NCBI RefSeq assembly: GCF_900573885.1
Contig: NZ_UPSE01000453.1
Coordinates: 248,001-312,000 of the forward strand
Reading direction: 5' to 3'
Origin: Pseudomonas viridiflava
Lineage (GTDB): Bacteria > Pseudomonadota > Gammaproteobacteria > Pseudomonadales > Pseudomonadaceae
DNA length: 64,000 bases
Part shown: piece by piece, positions 40,508 to 49,078 of the stretch
How the letters are laid out: every line of letters begins with the position of its first letter
Position numbering within the stretch: the first letter of the stretch is position 1
Made by a program: the position numbers and the translations under genes
Notes under the pieces: generated by a model
Told to the model about the DNA's origin: nothing
Seen by the model: the letters and a program-made list of their open reading frames with translations, nothing else
Database searches by the model: none

Positions 40508-41446
40508 TCACGCATGGGGCAAGAACAGGTCCGCGTACAGTTGGCTGCGCGGCAAACCTGCCAGGTAGAGCCGGCGCGAGAAGGTTTCGACCGAGGCCGG
40601 CTGGCCGCAGAGTAAGGCGATGGTTTGCCGTGAAACAAGGCGCAGTTCGGCCAAAGCGGCTGGCAACTCGGCCGCATTCACGAGCTGAATTTCAAGCTGT
40701 GCATGGGCACTGGCCAAGCCGTTCAATTCACTGGCGAGGTAATGCTCTTCAGCGCTCGCGGCCACGTGGAGCAGCCGTATCGCGCCCTCATGCCCTTGCC
40801 GTAATGCTTCGCGCAAAACACCGTAAAGCGGAGCCAGGCCGGTGCCAGAGGCCATTAACAAAAGCGGCCGTTGCTGCCAGTCCGGGTCGTAATGCAGGGC
40901 GCCACCACGCAGTTCGCCCAGACGCAACGCATCGCCTGCCCGAAACTGCCGCGCCGCATCGCTGAACGCGCCCTGATGGCGGCAATCGATGTGAAATTCC
41001 AGCCAAGGATCCTCCCCCGCCACGCTGGCCAACGAGTAAGGCCGGGCAACCCCGGTGGCGGTCCACAGCAGCACATGCTGACCCACTCGATAGCGCAGCG
41101 GGCGTTCGGGCACTACGCGCAGGCGCAACACATTGGTACTCGGCCAGTCGAGCTGCGCCACCGTGGCGGGCAACCCGTCGCGCTGCGGGTCGTAGACTTC
41201 AACACAGAGGTCGTCTACCACGCGGCACTGGCAGGCCAGCCGCCAGCCCTGCTCGCGCTGAGCGGCAGTCAACGCCTCGGGTTTGGCATCCAGCGGCTCG
41301 CCGTTTACGCAGCGCACCATGCAGGCGTGACAGCTGCCAGCACGGCAACTGAACGGCACGGCGATACCCGCGCCGAGCAAGGCGTCCAATAAGTTACTGC
41401 CAGCGGTTAACGGGTAAGCCTGACCGGCCACCTTCAACTCAGGCAC
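40508..41446 (-). CDS. 2Fe-2S ferredoxin-flavin reductase
   Basis: Electron-transfer flavoprotein of 312 residues. The N-terminal plant-type ferredoxin domain has Cys34, Cys39, Cys42 and Cys72 for the 2Fe-2S cluster. The FAD domain has RPYSLAS (RxYS motif), and the NAD domain has LLLMASGTGLAPLYGVL. This is the layout of phenol-hydroxylase P5 and CDP-6-deoxyglucose-type reductases. The natural partner is unknown. GTG start at 41446 overlaps the sadC stop by 8 nt. Confidence 0.88.
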   Translation of the reverse strand: MPELKVAGQAYPLTAGSNLLDALLGAGIAVPFSCRAGSCHACMVRCVNGEPLDAKPEALTAAQREQGWRLACQCRVVDDLCVEVYDPQRDGLPATVAQLDWPSTNVLRLRVVPERPLRYRVGQHVLLWTATGVARPYSLASVAGEDPWLEFHIDCRHQGAFSDAARQFRAGDALRLGELRGGALHYDPDWQQRPLLLMASGTGLAPLYGVLREALRQGHEGAIRLLHVAASAEEHYLASELNGLASAHAQLEIQLVNAAELPAALAELRLVSRQTIALLCGQPASVETFSRRLYLAGLPRSQLYADLFLPHA

Positions 41447-42566
41447 CGCTGTTCTCCCACGCCGCGTGGCAGCAATTGCGGCCGCTGTGCTTGGCGCGAT
41501 ACAGCGCCTGGTCGGCGCGGTTCAGGGCTTCGTCGAGGTCGTCGCCGGCTTCGAGCAGGGTCATACCGGCAGACAGGCTGATGCTGCGCACCTTCAGGCC
41601 AACCGGTTCGGCGTTGGCAAACGCCTCGCGCAAGCGCTCGCAGCAGGCGGTGAGCTGGTCGGCGTCGGTGCACGGCAACAGCAGCACAAACTCTTCACCG
41701 CCATAACGCGCCAACACGTCGCCGTCACGCAGGCAGGCTTGCGCCACGGTGGCGAAGGTTTGCAGAACGCGGTCGCCGCTGGCGTGGCCGTGCTGGTCGT
41801 TGATGCGTTTGAAGTGGTCGAGGTCGATGAGTGCCAGTCCGTGCTGCATGCCAGGGCTCAGGCTGGCCAGTTCGCGGGCCGCCAGGCGCAGGAAGTGGCG
41901 ACGGTTGAACAGGCCGGTGAGCTCGTCGGTAGCTACCAGGTCTTCGAGCTGCCGCATCATGCCGCGCAGCGTGTCCTGGTGGGCCTGCAAAGCGAAGCGG
42001 CGTTGACGCATGCGCTGGCGCAGGGCCTGAACGTAACCGGCAAACAGGCTGAACCAGACCAGCGTCACCAGCAGCACGCCCGCTTGCAGCACGGCGAGTT
42101 GCGGGTCGGGCAGGCGCATTTGGTACGCGTCCCACAGGTTGATACTGGCAAAGCCGAAAAACGCGAAGGCGGCGCAACGGGCAAACACCCGGGGCGCCAA
42201 TTGGAACACCCCGAACATCAGAATCAACAGATAGAACACCAGCATCGTGCCGCGTGCGGTGTGCAGGTTGTACATAAGGTAGGTGTGCATGCTCAGGGCA
42301 ACGAGTACCTGAGGCGCGGTAAGGCTGGGGTCGTCGAAGCGAAGGTTGATGCCGCTAAGGAAGATGCCGAAGAAAACAAGCTGGCTGACGATGACGATGC
42401 CGGCGCAGATCAGCGCAGCGCCCGGTTCGGCTGAGTATTGACCGCCCACGACCAGCAGGCCGAACAGCAGCAGTGCCAGACCATAGGTAGCGGCCGCCAT
42501 GCCAAACCGCTTCAGCAGCAGGCTTTGCAGGGCTTTTTGTGTCCCCTTTTTATTGGCGCTGCTCAT
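41439..42566 (-). CDS. sadC: Membrane diguanylate cyclase (SadC-like)
   Basis: Makes c-di-GMP from two GTP. It has 375 residues from ATG 42566. Five or six membrane segments fill residues 20-180, followed by a short linker and the GGDEF domain. The active site is intact (GGEEF, 289-293), and RDGD at 280-283 lies five residues upstream as an inhibitory I-site. The recalled P. aeruginosa neighbourhood (enoyl-CoA hydratase, ferredoxin reductase, sadC, fumarase) supports SadC orthology. It appears about 110 residues shorter than the PAO1 protein as I remember it, so the symbol is provisional. SadC promotes surface attachment and represses swarming. Confidence 0.82.
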   Translation of the reverse strand: MSSANKKGTQKALQSLLLKRFGMAAATYGLALLLFGLLVVGGQYSAEPGAALICAGIVIVSQLVFFGIFLSGINLRFDDPSLTAPQVLVALSMHTYLMYNLHTARGTMLVFYLLILMFGVFQLAPRVFARCAAFAFFGFASINLWDAYQMRLPDPQLAVLQAGVLLVTLVWFSLFAGYVQALRQRMRQRRFALQAHQDTLRGMMRQLEDLVATDELTGLFNRRHFLRLAARELASLSPGMQHGLALIDLDHFKRINDQHGHASGDRVLQTFATVAQACLRDGDVLARYGGEEFVLLLPCTDADQLTACCERLREAFANAEPVGLKVRSISLSAGMTLLEAGDDLDEALNRADQALYRAKHSGRNCCHAAWENSGA

Positions 42567-42785
42567 GGGCTCCGTCCCGTACTGGCATCGTGCCGTCACT
42601 GTACCTAGCTGAGGGCAAAAAACCTAGTACGCCAACTCGTGCGTTAATCGACCAAGGTCTATCGTCAGCGGGTGCGCCGACAACGCCGTGCGCGTTATAC
42701 TGCCGCGCCTTTTTTGCCTTACCGAGCCTGCCGGGCCTAGCCCTGCGCGCTTAGATGTTCCCGTGTTTAGAGAGGAGCGCGCTGC

Positions 42786-44306
42786 ATGACCGTGATCAAG
42801 CAAGACGACCTGATTCAGAGCGTCGCCGACGCTTTACAGTTCATTTCTTATTACCACCCCGTGGACTTCATCCAGGCGATGCACGAGGCCTATCTGCGCG
42901 AAGAATCGCCAGCGGCTCGTGATTCCATGGCGCAAATTCTGATCAACTCGCGCATGTGCGCCACCGGCCATCGGCCGATCTGCCAGGACACCGGCATCGT
43001 CACCGTTTTCGTTCGCGTGGGCATGGACGTGCGCTGGGACGGCGCCACCATGGGCCTGGACGACATGATCAACGAAGGCGTGCGTCGCGCCTACAACCTG
43101 CCGGAAAACGTGTTGCGTGCATCCATCCTCGCCGACCCGGCAGGCGCGCGTAAAAACACCAAGGACAACACCCCGGCGGTCATCCACTACTCCATCGTTC
43201 CCGGCAACACTGTGGAAGTGGACGTCGCGGCCAAAGGCGGCGGCTCCGAAAACAAATCGAAGATGGCCATGCTCAACCCGTCCGACTCGATCGTCGACTG
43301 GGTATTGAAAACCGTGCCCACCATGGGCGCTGGCTGGTGCCCACCGGGCATGCTGGGCATCGGCATCGGCGGCACCGCCGAAAAAGCGGCCGTGATGGCC
43401 AAAGAAGTGTTGATGGAGTCCATCGACATTCATGAGCTCAAAGCGCGTGGCCCGCAGAACAAGCTGGAAGAAATGCGCCTCGAGCTGTTCGAGAAGGTCA
43501 ACCAGCTCGGCATCGGCGCTCAGGGCCTCGGCGGGCTGACCACCGTGCTCGACGTAAAAATCATGGATTATCCGACCCACGCCGCCTCGCTGCCGGTGTG
43601 CATGATCCCCAACTGCGCCGCTACCCGTCACGCGCACTTCGTGCTCGACGGCACCGGCCCGGCTTCGCTGGAAGCGCCGCCCCTGGACGCCTACCCGGAA
43701 ATCGTCTGGGAAGCCGGCCCATCGGCTCGCCGTGTCGACCTCGACACCCTGACCCCGGAAGACGTGCAAAGCTGGAAACCGGGCGAAACGGTGCTGCTCA
43801 ACGGCAAAATGCTCACCGGCCGCGACGCCGCGCACAAGCGCATGGTGGAAATGCTCAATAAAGGCGAAAGCCTGCCGGTGGACCTCAAAGGTCGCTTCAT
43901 CTATTACGTTGGCCCGGTTGATCCGGTCGGCGACGAAGTAGTGGGCCCAGCCGGTCCGACCACGGCAACGCGGATGGACAAGTTCACCCGTCAGATTCTC
44001 GAACAAACCGGCCTGCTGGGCATGATCGGCAAGTCTGAGCGCGGCCCGATTGCCATCGAGGCAATCAAAGACAATAAAGCCGTGTACCTGATGGCCGTCG
44101 GAGGCGCCGCTTACCTGGTGGCGCAGGCGATCAAGAAGTCCAAGGTTTTGGCCTTCGCCGAGCTGGGCATGGAAGCCATCTACGAGTTCGAGGTGAAGGA
44201 CATGCCCGTTACGGTGGCAGTCGACACCAACGGCGAGTCGGTGCACATCACTGGACCGGCCATCTGGCAAAAGAAAATAAGTGACAGCCTGGCGGTCGAA
44301 ATTTAA
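42786..44306 (+). CDS. fumA: Fumarate hydratase, class I (4Fe-4S)
   Basis: Interconverts fumarate and malate in the TCA cycle. The 506-residue single chain holds both alpha and beta parts of the class I enzyme. Cluster cysteines are Cys66 (GHRPICQDTG) and others in SLPVCMIPNCAATRH. The beta part includes GPTTATRMDKFTRQIL and GGAAYLVAQAIKKSK. It is oxygen-sensitive, unlike FumC. A -10-like TATACT lies at 42696-42701 with no good -35. A strong terminator follows. Confidence 0.95.
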   Translation: MTVIKQDDLIQSVADALQFISYYHPVDFIQAMHEAYLREESPAARDSMAQILINSRMCATGHRPICQDTGIVTVFVRVGMDVRWDGATMGLDDMINEGVRRAYNLPENVLRASILADPAGARKNTKDNTPAVIHYSIVPGNTVEVDVAAKGGGSENKSKMAMLNPSDSIVDWVLKTVPTMGAGWCPPGMLGIGIGGTAEKAAVMAKEVLMESIDIHELKARGPQNKLEEMRLELFEKVNQLGIGAQGLGGLTTVLDVKIMDYPTHAASLPVCMIPNCAATRHAHFVLDGTGPASLEAPPLDAYPEIVWEAGPSARRVDLDTLTPEDVQSWKPGETVLLNGKMLTGRDAAHKRMVEMLNKGESLPVDLKGRFIYYVGPVDPVGDEVVGPAGPTTATRMDKFTRQILEQTGLLGMIGKSERGPIAIEAIKDNKAVYLMAVGGAAYLVAQAIKKSKVLAFAELGMEAIYEFEVKDMPVTVAVDTNGESVHITGPAIWQKKISDSLAVEI

Positions 44307-44335
44307 GCCGCACCTGAGCACTTAGAAGAACGAAA

Positions 44336-44365
44336 AATACCCGGCCAGGCGCCGGGTATTTTTTT
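44336..44365 (+). terminator. Terminator of the fumarase gene
   Basis: AATACCCGGC / GCCGGGTATT with a 5-nt loop, then a run of T to 44365. Confidence 0.92.
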
Positions 44366-44599
44366 GGCGCCAGAAAAGTGTGAGGAAAGCGACATAGGCA
44401 ATGTCATACGCGACACTATGGCGAATGGCTTACAGACGGTAGTGGCAGGCTGACATCGGTGTAGGTAGGATCGCCTCCCAAGGAAATGACGGAATATGCG
44501 CATCTCACCCGGGGTCAGGAACCCGGATCGCTACGGATGGTTGTAAACGCTTTGCTGCCTGAGTGCAGTCAACCCGAACCATCAAATTGAGCGAACAGT

Positions 44600-44911
44600 A
44601 TGAACCGCACCAGTCGTTTTGCTTCCCTCGTTACCGCCGCCGCACTGCTGTTCATGGGCGCTCAAGCCCAGGCAGGCCAAGCCTCGGGCAATTTGGCGGT
44701 CGGCATCACCATCACCTCCAGCTGCGCACTCAGCAGCAATGCCAACGGGCAGTCCTTGCGCGTTGAAAACCAGAACTGCGACGGCATCAACAGCTTCCGT
44801 GTAGACCGCGAAAGCAACGGCGCGCGTTCCGAAGCGCCCCTTTCGAGCAACGCCGTAAGCGAAGTGAGAGGCACCCAAGCGGCTCCGACCGTGGTCACCT
44901 TGTACTGGTGA
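44600..44911 (+). CDS. Small secreted protein resembling a shortened CsuA/B (spore coat U) domain
   Basis: Protein of 103 residues with a signal peptide (MNRTSRFASLVTAAALLF...AQA, cut near residue 25). The mature start QASGNLAVGITITSSCALSS resembles the first strand of spore coat U/CsuA-B pilin domains, and the end (APTVVTLYW) resembles their last strand. The middle is too short for the full domain, about 75 residues against about 130. Two Cys (SSCALS, NQNCDG) could pair. There are 234 bp of upstream sequence with a CCGGG/CCCGG hairpin near 44512-44530 and no gene. Function unknown; the family link is tentative. Confidence 0.6.
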   Translation: MNRTSRFASLVTAAALLFMGAQAQAGQASGNLAVGITITSSCALSSNANGQSLRVENQNCDGINSFRVDRESNGARSEAPLSSNAVSEVRGTQAAPTVVTLYW

Positions 44912-44992
44912 TTGTCCTACAAAAGTAAGCCATTGGCGGCTGATGTAAGCCTTGGCTTACATCGGCAAGGTTTCAGGCTTACCTAACTATTG

Positions 44993-45057
44993 AAAAGCAT
45001 CGCGGCTAAAGCCGCTCCTACAAACCCTGTAGGAGCGGCTTTAGCCGCGATGCTTTT
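44993..45057. repeat. REP inverted pair (GCGGCTAAAGCCGCTCC)
   Basis: A 30-bp perfect inverted repeat, AAAAGCATCGCGGCTAAAGC ... ending GATGCTTTT, with a 5-nt centre. It lies between convergent genes; the T-rich ends would also let it terminate transcription. Confidence 0.9.
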
Positions 45058-45072
45058 GTATTCACCGGCTGC

Positions 45073-45375
45073 TCACGACCGACTCGCCACCAACGCCAAC
45101 GGCGCCCGCTTTTCCTGTGGCTGTGCCAGATAGCGGCAGCAACTCACCCGTAGAAACGACGCGAAGTTCACCACTTCGCCGCGGTAGTCCATTACCTCTT
45201 CATACAACTTGCTGATCAGTTGATTGGTGGTCATGCCATCGACCGCGGCAATTTCCGAAAGAATGTCCCAGAACTGGTTCTCGAGCCTCAACGTCGTCAC
45301 CACGCCGCAAATACGCAGCGAGCGGGATCGCGATTCGTAGAGGATGGGATCGGCTTTGACGTAGAGCTCGCACAT
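45073..45375 (-). CDS. Ribbon-helix-helix domain protein
   Basis: Probable DNA-binding protein of 100 residues. The start at 45375 has AGGAG 9 nt upstream; the frame open to 45663 lies over the DJ-1 gene and is rejected. RSLRICGVVTTLRLENQFWDILSEIAAVDG fits the strand-helix-helix of the RHH_4 family: VVTTLRLE is the strand and FWDILSEIA and TTNQLISKLYEE the helices. No toxin-like partner is adjacent. It is 59 bp downstream of the DJ-1 gene and may be cotranscribed. Confidence 0.78.
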   Translation of the reverse strand: MCELYVKADPILYESRSRSLRICGVVTTLRLENQFWDILSEIAAVDGMTTNQLISKLYEEVMDYRGEVVNFASFLRVSCCRYLAQPQEKRAPLALVASRS

Positions 45376-45434
45376 GCGCCCTGCTCCTGAATTGGCTAGG
45401 CCCGACGGCAACCGCCGGGCTTGAGAGCCTGAGC

Positions 45435-46016
45435 TTACAGCGTGATGGTGGTGCCCAATAGCAGCAGAAAACCGGCCAGCCAGTTCGGATGCGCCGGCCA
45501 CGCAGGCGCCGTCACCAGGTTGCCTTCGATATGCGCGTGGTCCACGGCAATTTCTACATAGGTGCCGCCCGCCAGTTTCACTTCCGGTGCACACGCCGGG
45601 TACGCGCTGCATTCGCGCCCTTTTAGAATGCCGGCCGCCGCCAGCAATTGCGCGCCATGGCACACGGCAGCGATGGGCTTGCCCGCCTTGTCGAAGGCTT
45701 TCACCAGATCCAGCACTTTCTTGTTTAGCCGCAGGTATTCCGGCGAACGCCCGCCGGGCACCACCAGGGCGTCGTAGTCTTTGGCCTTGACCTTGGCGAA
45801 ATCGAAATTCAGGCCGAATTTATGGCCTGGCTTTTCGCTGTAGGTCTGGTCGCCCTCGAAATCATGAATGGCGGTGCGCACGCTTTGCCCAGCGGTTTTG
45901 TCCGGGCACACGGCGTGCACGGTATGACCGACCATTTGCAGCGCCTGGAACGGCACCATCACTTCGTAGTCTTCGACGTAATCGCCAACCAACATGAGAA
46001 TTTTCTTCGCGGCCAT
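45435..46016 (-). CDS. DJ-1/PfpI family protein
   Basis: Cytoplasmic protein of 193 residues with the nucleophile elbow AAVCHGAQ; Cys119 is the predicted active cysteine and Glu15 (GDYVEDYE) its partner. Family members are glyoxalases, deglycases or chaperones with a role in carbonyl or oxidative stress. Which activity applies here is not decidable. GGAG lies 9 nt before the ATG. Confidence 0.88.
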   Translation of the reverse strand: MAAKKILMLVGDYVEDYEVMVPFQALQMVGHTVHAVCPDKTAGQSVRTAIHDFEGDQTYSEKPGHKFGLNFDFAKVKAKDYDALVVPGGRSPEYLRLNKKVLDLVKAFDKAGKPIAAVCHGAQLLAAAGILKGRECSAYPACAPEVKLAGGTYVEIAVDHAHIEGNLVTAPAWPAHPNWLAGFLLLLGTTITL

Positions 46017-46111
46017 GGGGGTATCTCCAGCAGGGAAAGGGCAGATGCATGCCTACTGAACCAGTATTGCCGCGTCGCATGACGGGCAGGTAATAGGCCA
46101 CTACTACCCCA

Positions 46112-46693
46112 TCATTCCTCGCCAAACCCCAACGCGCCCCAGAAACCGGGCGACGCTCCCAGAGCAAAGCGCTGCGGCGCTTGAAATTCGTGGGTGCTGG
46201 CGATTTCCTTCTCGGCCAGGCCTGCCGGCACCAGTTGCAGCGGACCGTCGCCCAAGGTCTGCACGCCTTCGCCCAGCGGCGGCGGGTTGAGTTCGTCGTA
46301 GCGCAGGTAGTAGGTACCGCCCGCGCCGACATCCAGGTTAAAGCCGGCGATTCGGTTGAAATCCAGCGAGCCGTCGGCCAACACGGTCCAGAACGAGCCA
46401 AACAGCGGACGACGCATTTCCAGCGGATAGCTGGCGATGTCCAGCTCAAGCACTAGGTAACTGTTACTGGGCAGGCTGCCGATCAGGCGTTTGTTGAGAA
46501 ACAGGCCGGGCGCTTCCAACTCCTGATCGGCCCAGTCGCTTTGCGGGCGATAGAGGTACACCACGGCATGGTCTTCATCGGGCGGATGGGGCGTGAACAG
46601 CGGGCCGTCATTGGTATTCAGGAAGGCGCCGGGCGACGAGCAGCCAGCGAGGCACAGCAAAAACAGAACAACGAGTGGGTGATGCCGGCTCAA
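46112..46693 (-). CDS. Lipoprotein (DUF2846-like), TTG start
   Basis: Lipoprotein of 193 residues. There is no ATG in the right place: TTG at 46693 with AGAGG 9 nt upstream opens directly into SRHHPLVVLFLLCLAGC. The lipobox is LAGC. The mature part has DHAVVYLYRPQSDW and GSLPSNSYLVLELDIASYPLE, similar to DUF2846 proteins, which bind or coat envelope partners. An alternative start much further upstream (46816) would bury the lipobox. Confidence 0.7.
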   Translation of the reverse strand: MSRHHPLVVLFLLCLAGCSSPGAFLNTNDGPLFTPHPPDEDHAVVYLYRPQSDWADQELEAPGLFLNKRLIGSLPSNSYLVLELDIASYPLEMRRPLFGSFWTVLADGSLDFNRIAGFNLDVGAGGTYYLRYDELNPPPLGEGVQTLGDGPLQLVPAGLAEKEIASTHEFQAPQRFALGASPGFWGALGFGEE

Positions 46694-46783
46694 GCGCGCA
46701 TTCCTCTTATGGTTATGCGCCGAGACTAGCGAGACGCCCCGCTGATGGCACCCGACAAAAGGCTGGGGTCTACCGTTTGCTGG

Positions 46784-46846
46784 AATCGAGGCTGAAGCCT
46801 CTCCCACAATAAACACCTACCTGTAGGACAGGCTTCAGCCTCGATT
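46784..46846. repeat. Diverged REP inverted pair
   Basis: AATCGAGGCTGAAGCCTCTC is answered by GACAGGCTTCAGCCTCGATT; a variant of the GTAGGAGCGGCTT family. Confidence 0.7.
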
Positions 46847-46855
46847 GGCCCTCTG

Positions 46856-48013
46856 CTACTTGCGGCGATCCAGCACATTCACCACCAGCCGATCCAGCCA
46901 CCCCCAGACCCGCTGCTGCACGCGCTTCCACAACGGCCGCGACTTCCAGCGCTCCATGGTTATTTCACGGCTCTGGCTGAAGTCGTTGAGAAAACTCTGC
47001 ACCACCGCCTCGGTCAGCGGCGGCTCGACGGCTTCCAGGTTCGCTTCCAGATTGAAGCGCAAATTCCAGTGATCGAAGTTGCACGAGCCAATGCTGGTCC
47101 AGTCGTCCACCAGCACCATTTTCAAGTGCAGGAAGCACGGCTGGTATTCGAAAATTTTCACCCCGGCGCGCAACAGCTTCGGGTAGTAGCGCTGACCGGC
47201 GAAGCGTACCGGGGGGTTATCGGTCTGCCGGCCAGTGAGCAGCAACTGCACGTCGACACCACGCTGCGCCGCCTTGCGTAGGGAGCGCCGGACTTTCCAG
47301 CTCGGCAGGAAATACGGGGTAGCCAACCAGATGCGCCGCTGCGCGCTGTTCAAGGCGCGCACCAGCGACTGCACGATGTCGCGGTGCTGCATGGCGTTGG
47401 CATAAGCCACGCGGCCAAGGCCGGCGCCGCCCACCGGCAACTGCGGCAGGCGCGGCCGCGGGCCTGGTGCGAAAGGTAGCCACGCGCGGTTTTGCGGGTT
47501 GGCGGCCCATTGCTGTTCAAACAGGGCTTGCCAGTCCTGCACCAGCGGGCCGGTGATTTCCACCATCACTTCGTGCCAGGCGCTGGTCGGTTCGCCGGGC
47601 GTCCAGAAGGCGTCGGTCACGCCAGTGCCGCCGACAAACGCGACGGCGCCGTCGACCAGCAAAAGCTTGCGATGGTCGCGGTACAGGTTGCGCTGCCAGC
47701 GCCAGATCTTGATCGGGTTATAGAAGCGCAGCTCGATGCCGGCTTGCACCAGCCGCTCGCGGTCAACTGCCGAAAACGCCGAGCTGCCGAAGCCGTCGAA
47801 CAAGCAGCGCACTTGAACGCCACGCGCCGCAGCGGCACATAGCGTTTGCACCATCTGGTCGACGCAGGCGCCCGATTCGACCAGGTAAAGCTCAAGCTCC
47901 ACCTGACGCTGAGCGCGGTCGATGCACGCGAACATGCGCGGGAAAAATTGCGGCCCGTCCACCAACAGCTCGAAGCCGTTGTCGGTCCGCCATGGGTAAA
48001 TACGCCCCGGCAT
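46856..48013 (-). CDS. clsB: Cardiolipin synthase ClsB-type (phospholipase D superfamily)
   Basis: Protein of 385 residues with two HKD motifs: HRKLLLVDG near residue 115 and HLKMVLVDD near 297, each followed by a Gly/Ser-Asn pair (GSCNFDHWNLRFNLEAN). There is no N-terminal membrane pair, which fits ClsB rather than ClsA. ClsB joins phosphatidylglycerol with another phospholipid to form cardiolipin. It is upstream of no lipid gene; the YceI and serine hydrolase genes lie behind it in the same direction. Confidence 0.85.
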   Translation of the reverse strand: MPGRIYPWRTDNGFELLVDGPQFFPRMFACIDRAQRQVELELYLVESGACVDQMVQTLCAAAARGVQVRCLFDGFGSSAFSAVDRERLVQAGIELRFYNPIKIWRWQRNLYRDHRKLLLVDGAVAFVGGTGVTDAFWTPGEPTSAWHEVMVEITGPLVQDWQALFEQQWAANPQNRAWLPFAPGPRPRLPQLPVGGAGLGRVAYANAMQHRDIVQSLVRALNSAQRRIWLATPYFLPSWKVRRSLRKAAQRGVDVQLLLTGRQTDNPPVRFAGQRYYPKLLRAGVKIFEYQPCFLHLKMVLVDDWTSIGSCNFDHWNLRFNLEANLEAVEPPLTEAVVQSFLNDFSQSREITMERWKSRPLWKRVQQRVWGWLDRLVVNVLDRRK

Positions 48014-48072
48014 TAGCTCTGCATCCTGTGCGCTCGCACCACACTCAACTCCCGGATCAAAAGAAAACCGCG

Positions 48073-48660
48073 TTAACGCGCGGTGAAGATCAGCACCGCG
48101 CCCACCGGCACTGACCAGCTGATGGTGGAAACGCCGGCTGTTTTGCGCAAAGCGTCGAGCCCATCGGTGAGTGCGAAATCTTCAACCTGCAACACCAGTG
48201 GCGCCAGGGTTACCACTTGAAATCGCTGTTCATCCAGGCGCGTGGCCAGCAACTCGGCGTTGTAGGCTTGCTTCTGGCCATGCAGTTCGACCGTTAACGG
48301 CAAGCGCAATTCCAACTGCGCCCCAGGGGCCAGGTTGGCGATGGGCGCGAGGTCCAGCTGCGCGTTCACCCGCGCTTCGGGGAAGCGCTGCGTATCGAAC
48401 AACAGCGTGCGCAAACGCTCATCGCGCAGCGGAATGCCGGTGCTGGCCGAATCCAGCTCCACACGCAGGCTGGCCTTGCCGGCCTCGTCGATCTGACCGT
48501 GCAAGGTCAGAAAACGGTGCACTTCCGAGAGTTTGCCGCCCTTGGTCGAGATGAACGACAAGCGCGAAGACTCGTTATCCAGGTACCAGTTCGCCTGAAC
48601 AGGCGACGACGTCAGGGCAACAAGAAAGGCAACGGCTGGAAAGGCGAACAGCTTGAACAT
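48073..48660 (-). CDS. YceI-like periplasmic protein
   Basis: Protein of 195 residues with a signal peptide (MFKLFAFPAVAFLVALTSSPVQA). The lipocalin-like YceI core is seen in NWYLDNESSRLSFISTKGGKLSEVHRF and TLLFDTQRFPEARV, given here by its first and middle strands. YceI proteins bind long isoprenoids or lipids. GGAG precedes the ATG at 48660; the longer frame is rejected because it hides the signal peptide. Confidence 0.85.
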   Translation of the reverse strand: MFKLFAFPAVAFLVALTSSPVQANWYLDNESSRLSFISTKGGKLSEVHRFLTLHGQIDEAGKASLRVELDSASTGIPLRDERLRTLLFDTQRFPEARVNAQLDLAPIANLAPGAQLELRLPLTVELHGQKQAYNAELLATRLDEQRFQVVTLAPLVLQVEDFALTDGLDALRKTAGVSTISWSVPVGAVLIFTAR

Positions 48661-48730
48661 CGAAACTCCGGGCGACAGATTGAGGCGGCACCTTAACCGC
48701 CTCAGACTGACCTGCAAACCCCGGTTCGGT

Positions 48731-49078
48731 TCAGGATTGTGGCAAGGCGTCGGCCTCTGGCACCAATTGGCAGCCCTGCCGCTGGCCCAGCCATGCGGCC
48801 GTTTGCGTGCTGCCCAGCCCGCGTGCGGTCACGCGTTTTTTCGCCACGTCATCGAAGAATCCGCTGATGGGAATGTACTGCTTCACATAGCCCTGGCAGT
48901 ACTGCGCCGGGTTATCCATCACGTAGCGGCACGAGCAATATTCCTTCGCCGACAGCGCGCCGATGATGCCGGGGAACGCCGCCAGATGAACACGGTTCTG
49001 CCAGGCGAGTGCGGCCAGCACCAGCACGACCAGCAACAACAGGCTGGTGAACGGACGACGCTTGATAAAGGTACTCAT
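48731..49078 (-). CDS. Small membrane-anchored CxC protein coupled to a serine hydrolase
   Basis: Protein of 115 residues. Residues 8-26 are one membrane segment (PFTSLLLLVVLVLAALAW), so it is anchored with the rest in the periplasm. The outer part has four Cys: YCSCRYVMD, QYCQGYVK and GQRQGCQL. Its ATG overlaps the upstream stop as TGATG, showing translational coupling to the serine hydrolase. I do not know the family. A role in assisting or anchoring the hydrolase is inference. Confidence 0.75.
   Translation of the reverse strand: MSTFIKRRPFTSLLLLVVLVLAALAWQNRVHLAAFPGIIGALSAKEYCSCRYVMDNPAQYCQGYVKQYIPISGFFDDVAKKRVTARGLGSTQTAAWLGQRQGCQLVPEADALPQS

Noticed and set aside
44366..44599. Possible riboswitch (c-di-GMP class I) before the small secreted protein
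   Set aside because: There are GGTAGG and CCGGG/CCCGG elements, but the ordered conserved core of the class is not present.
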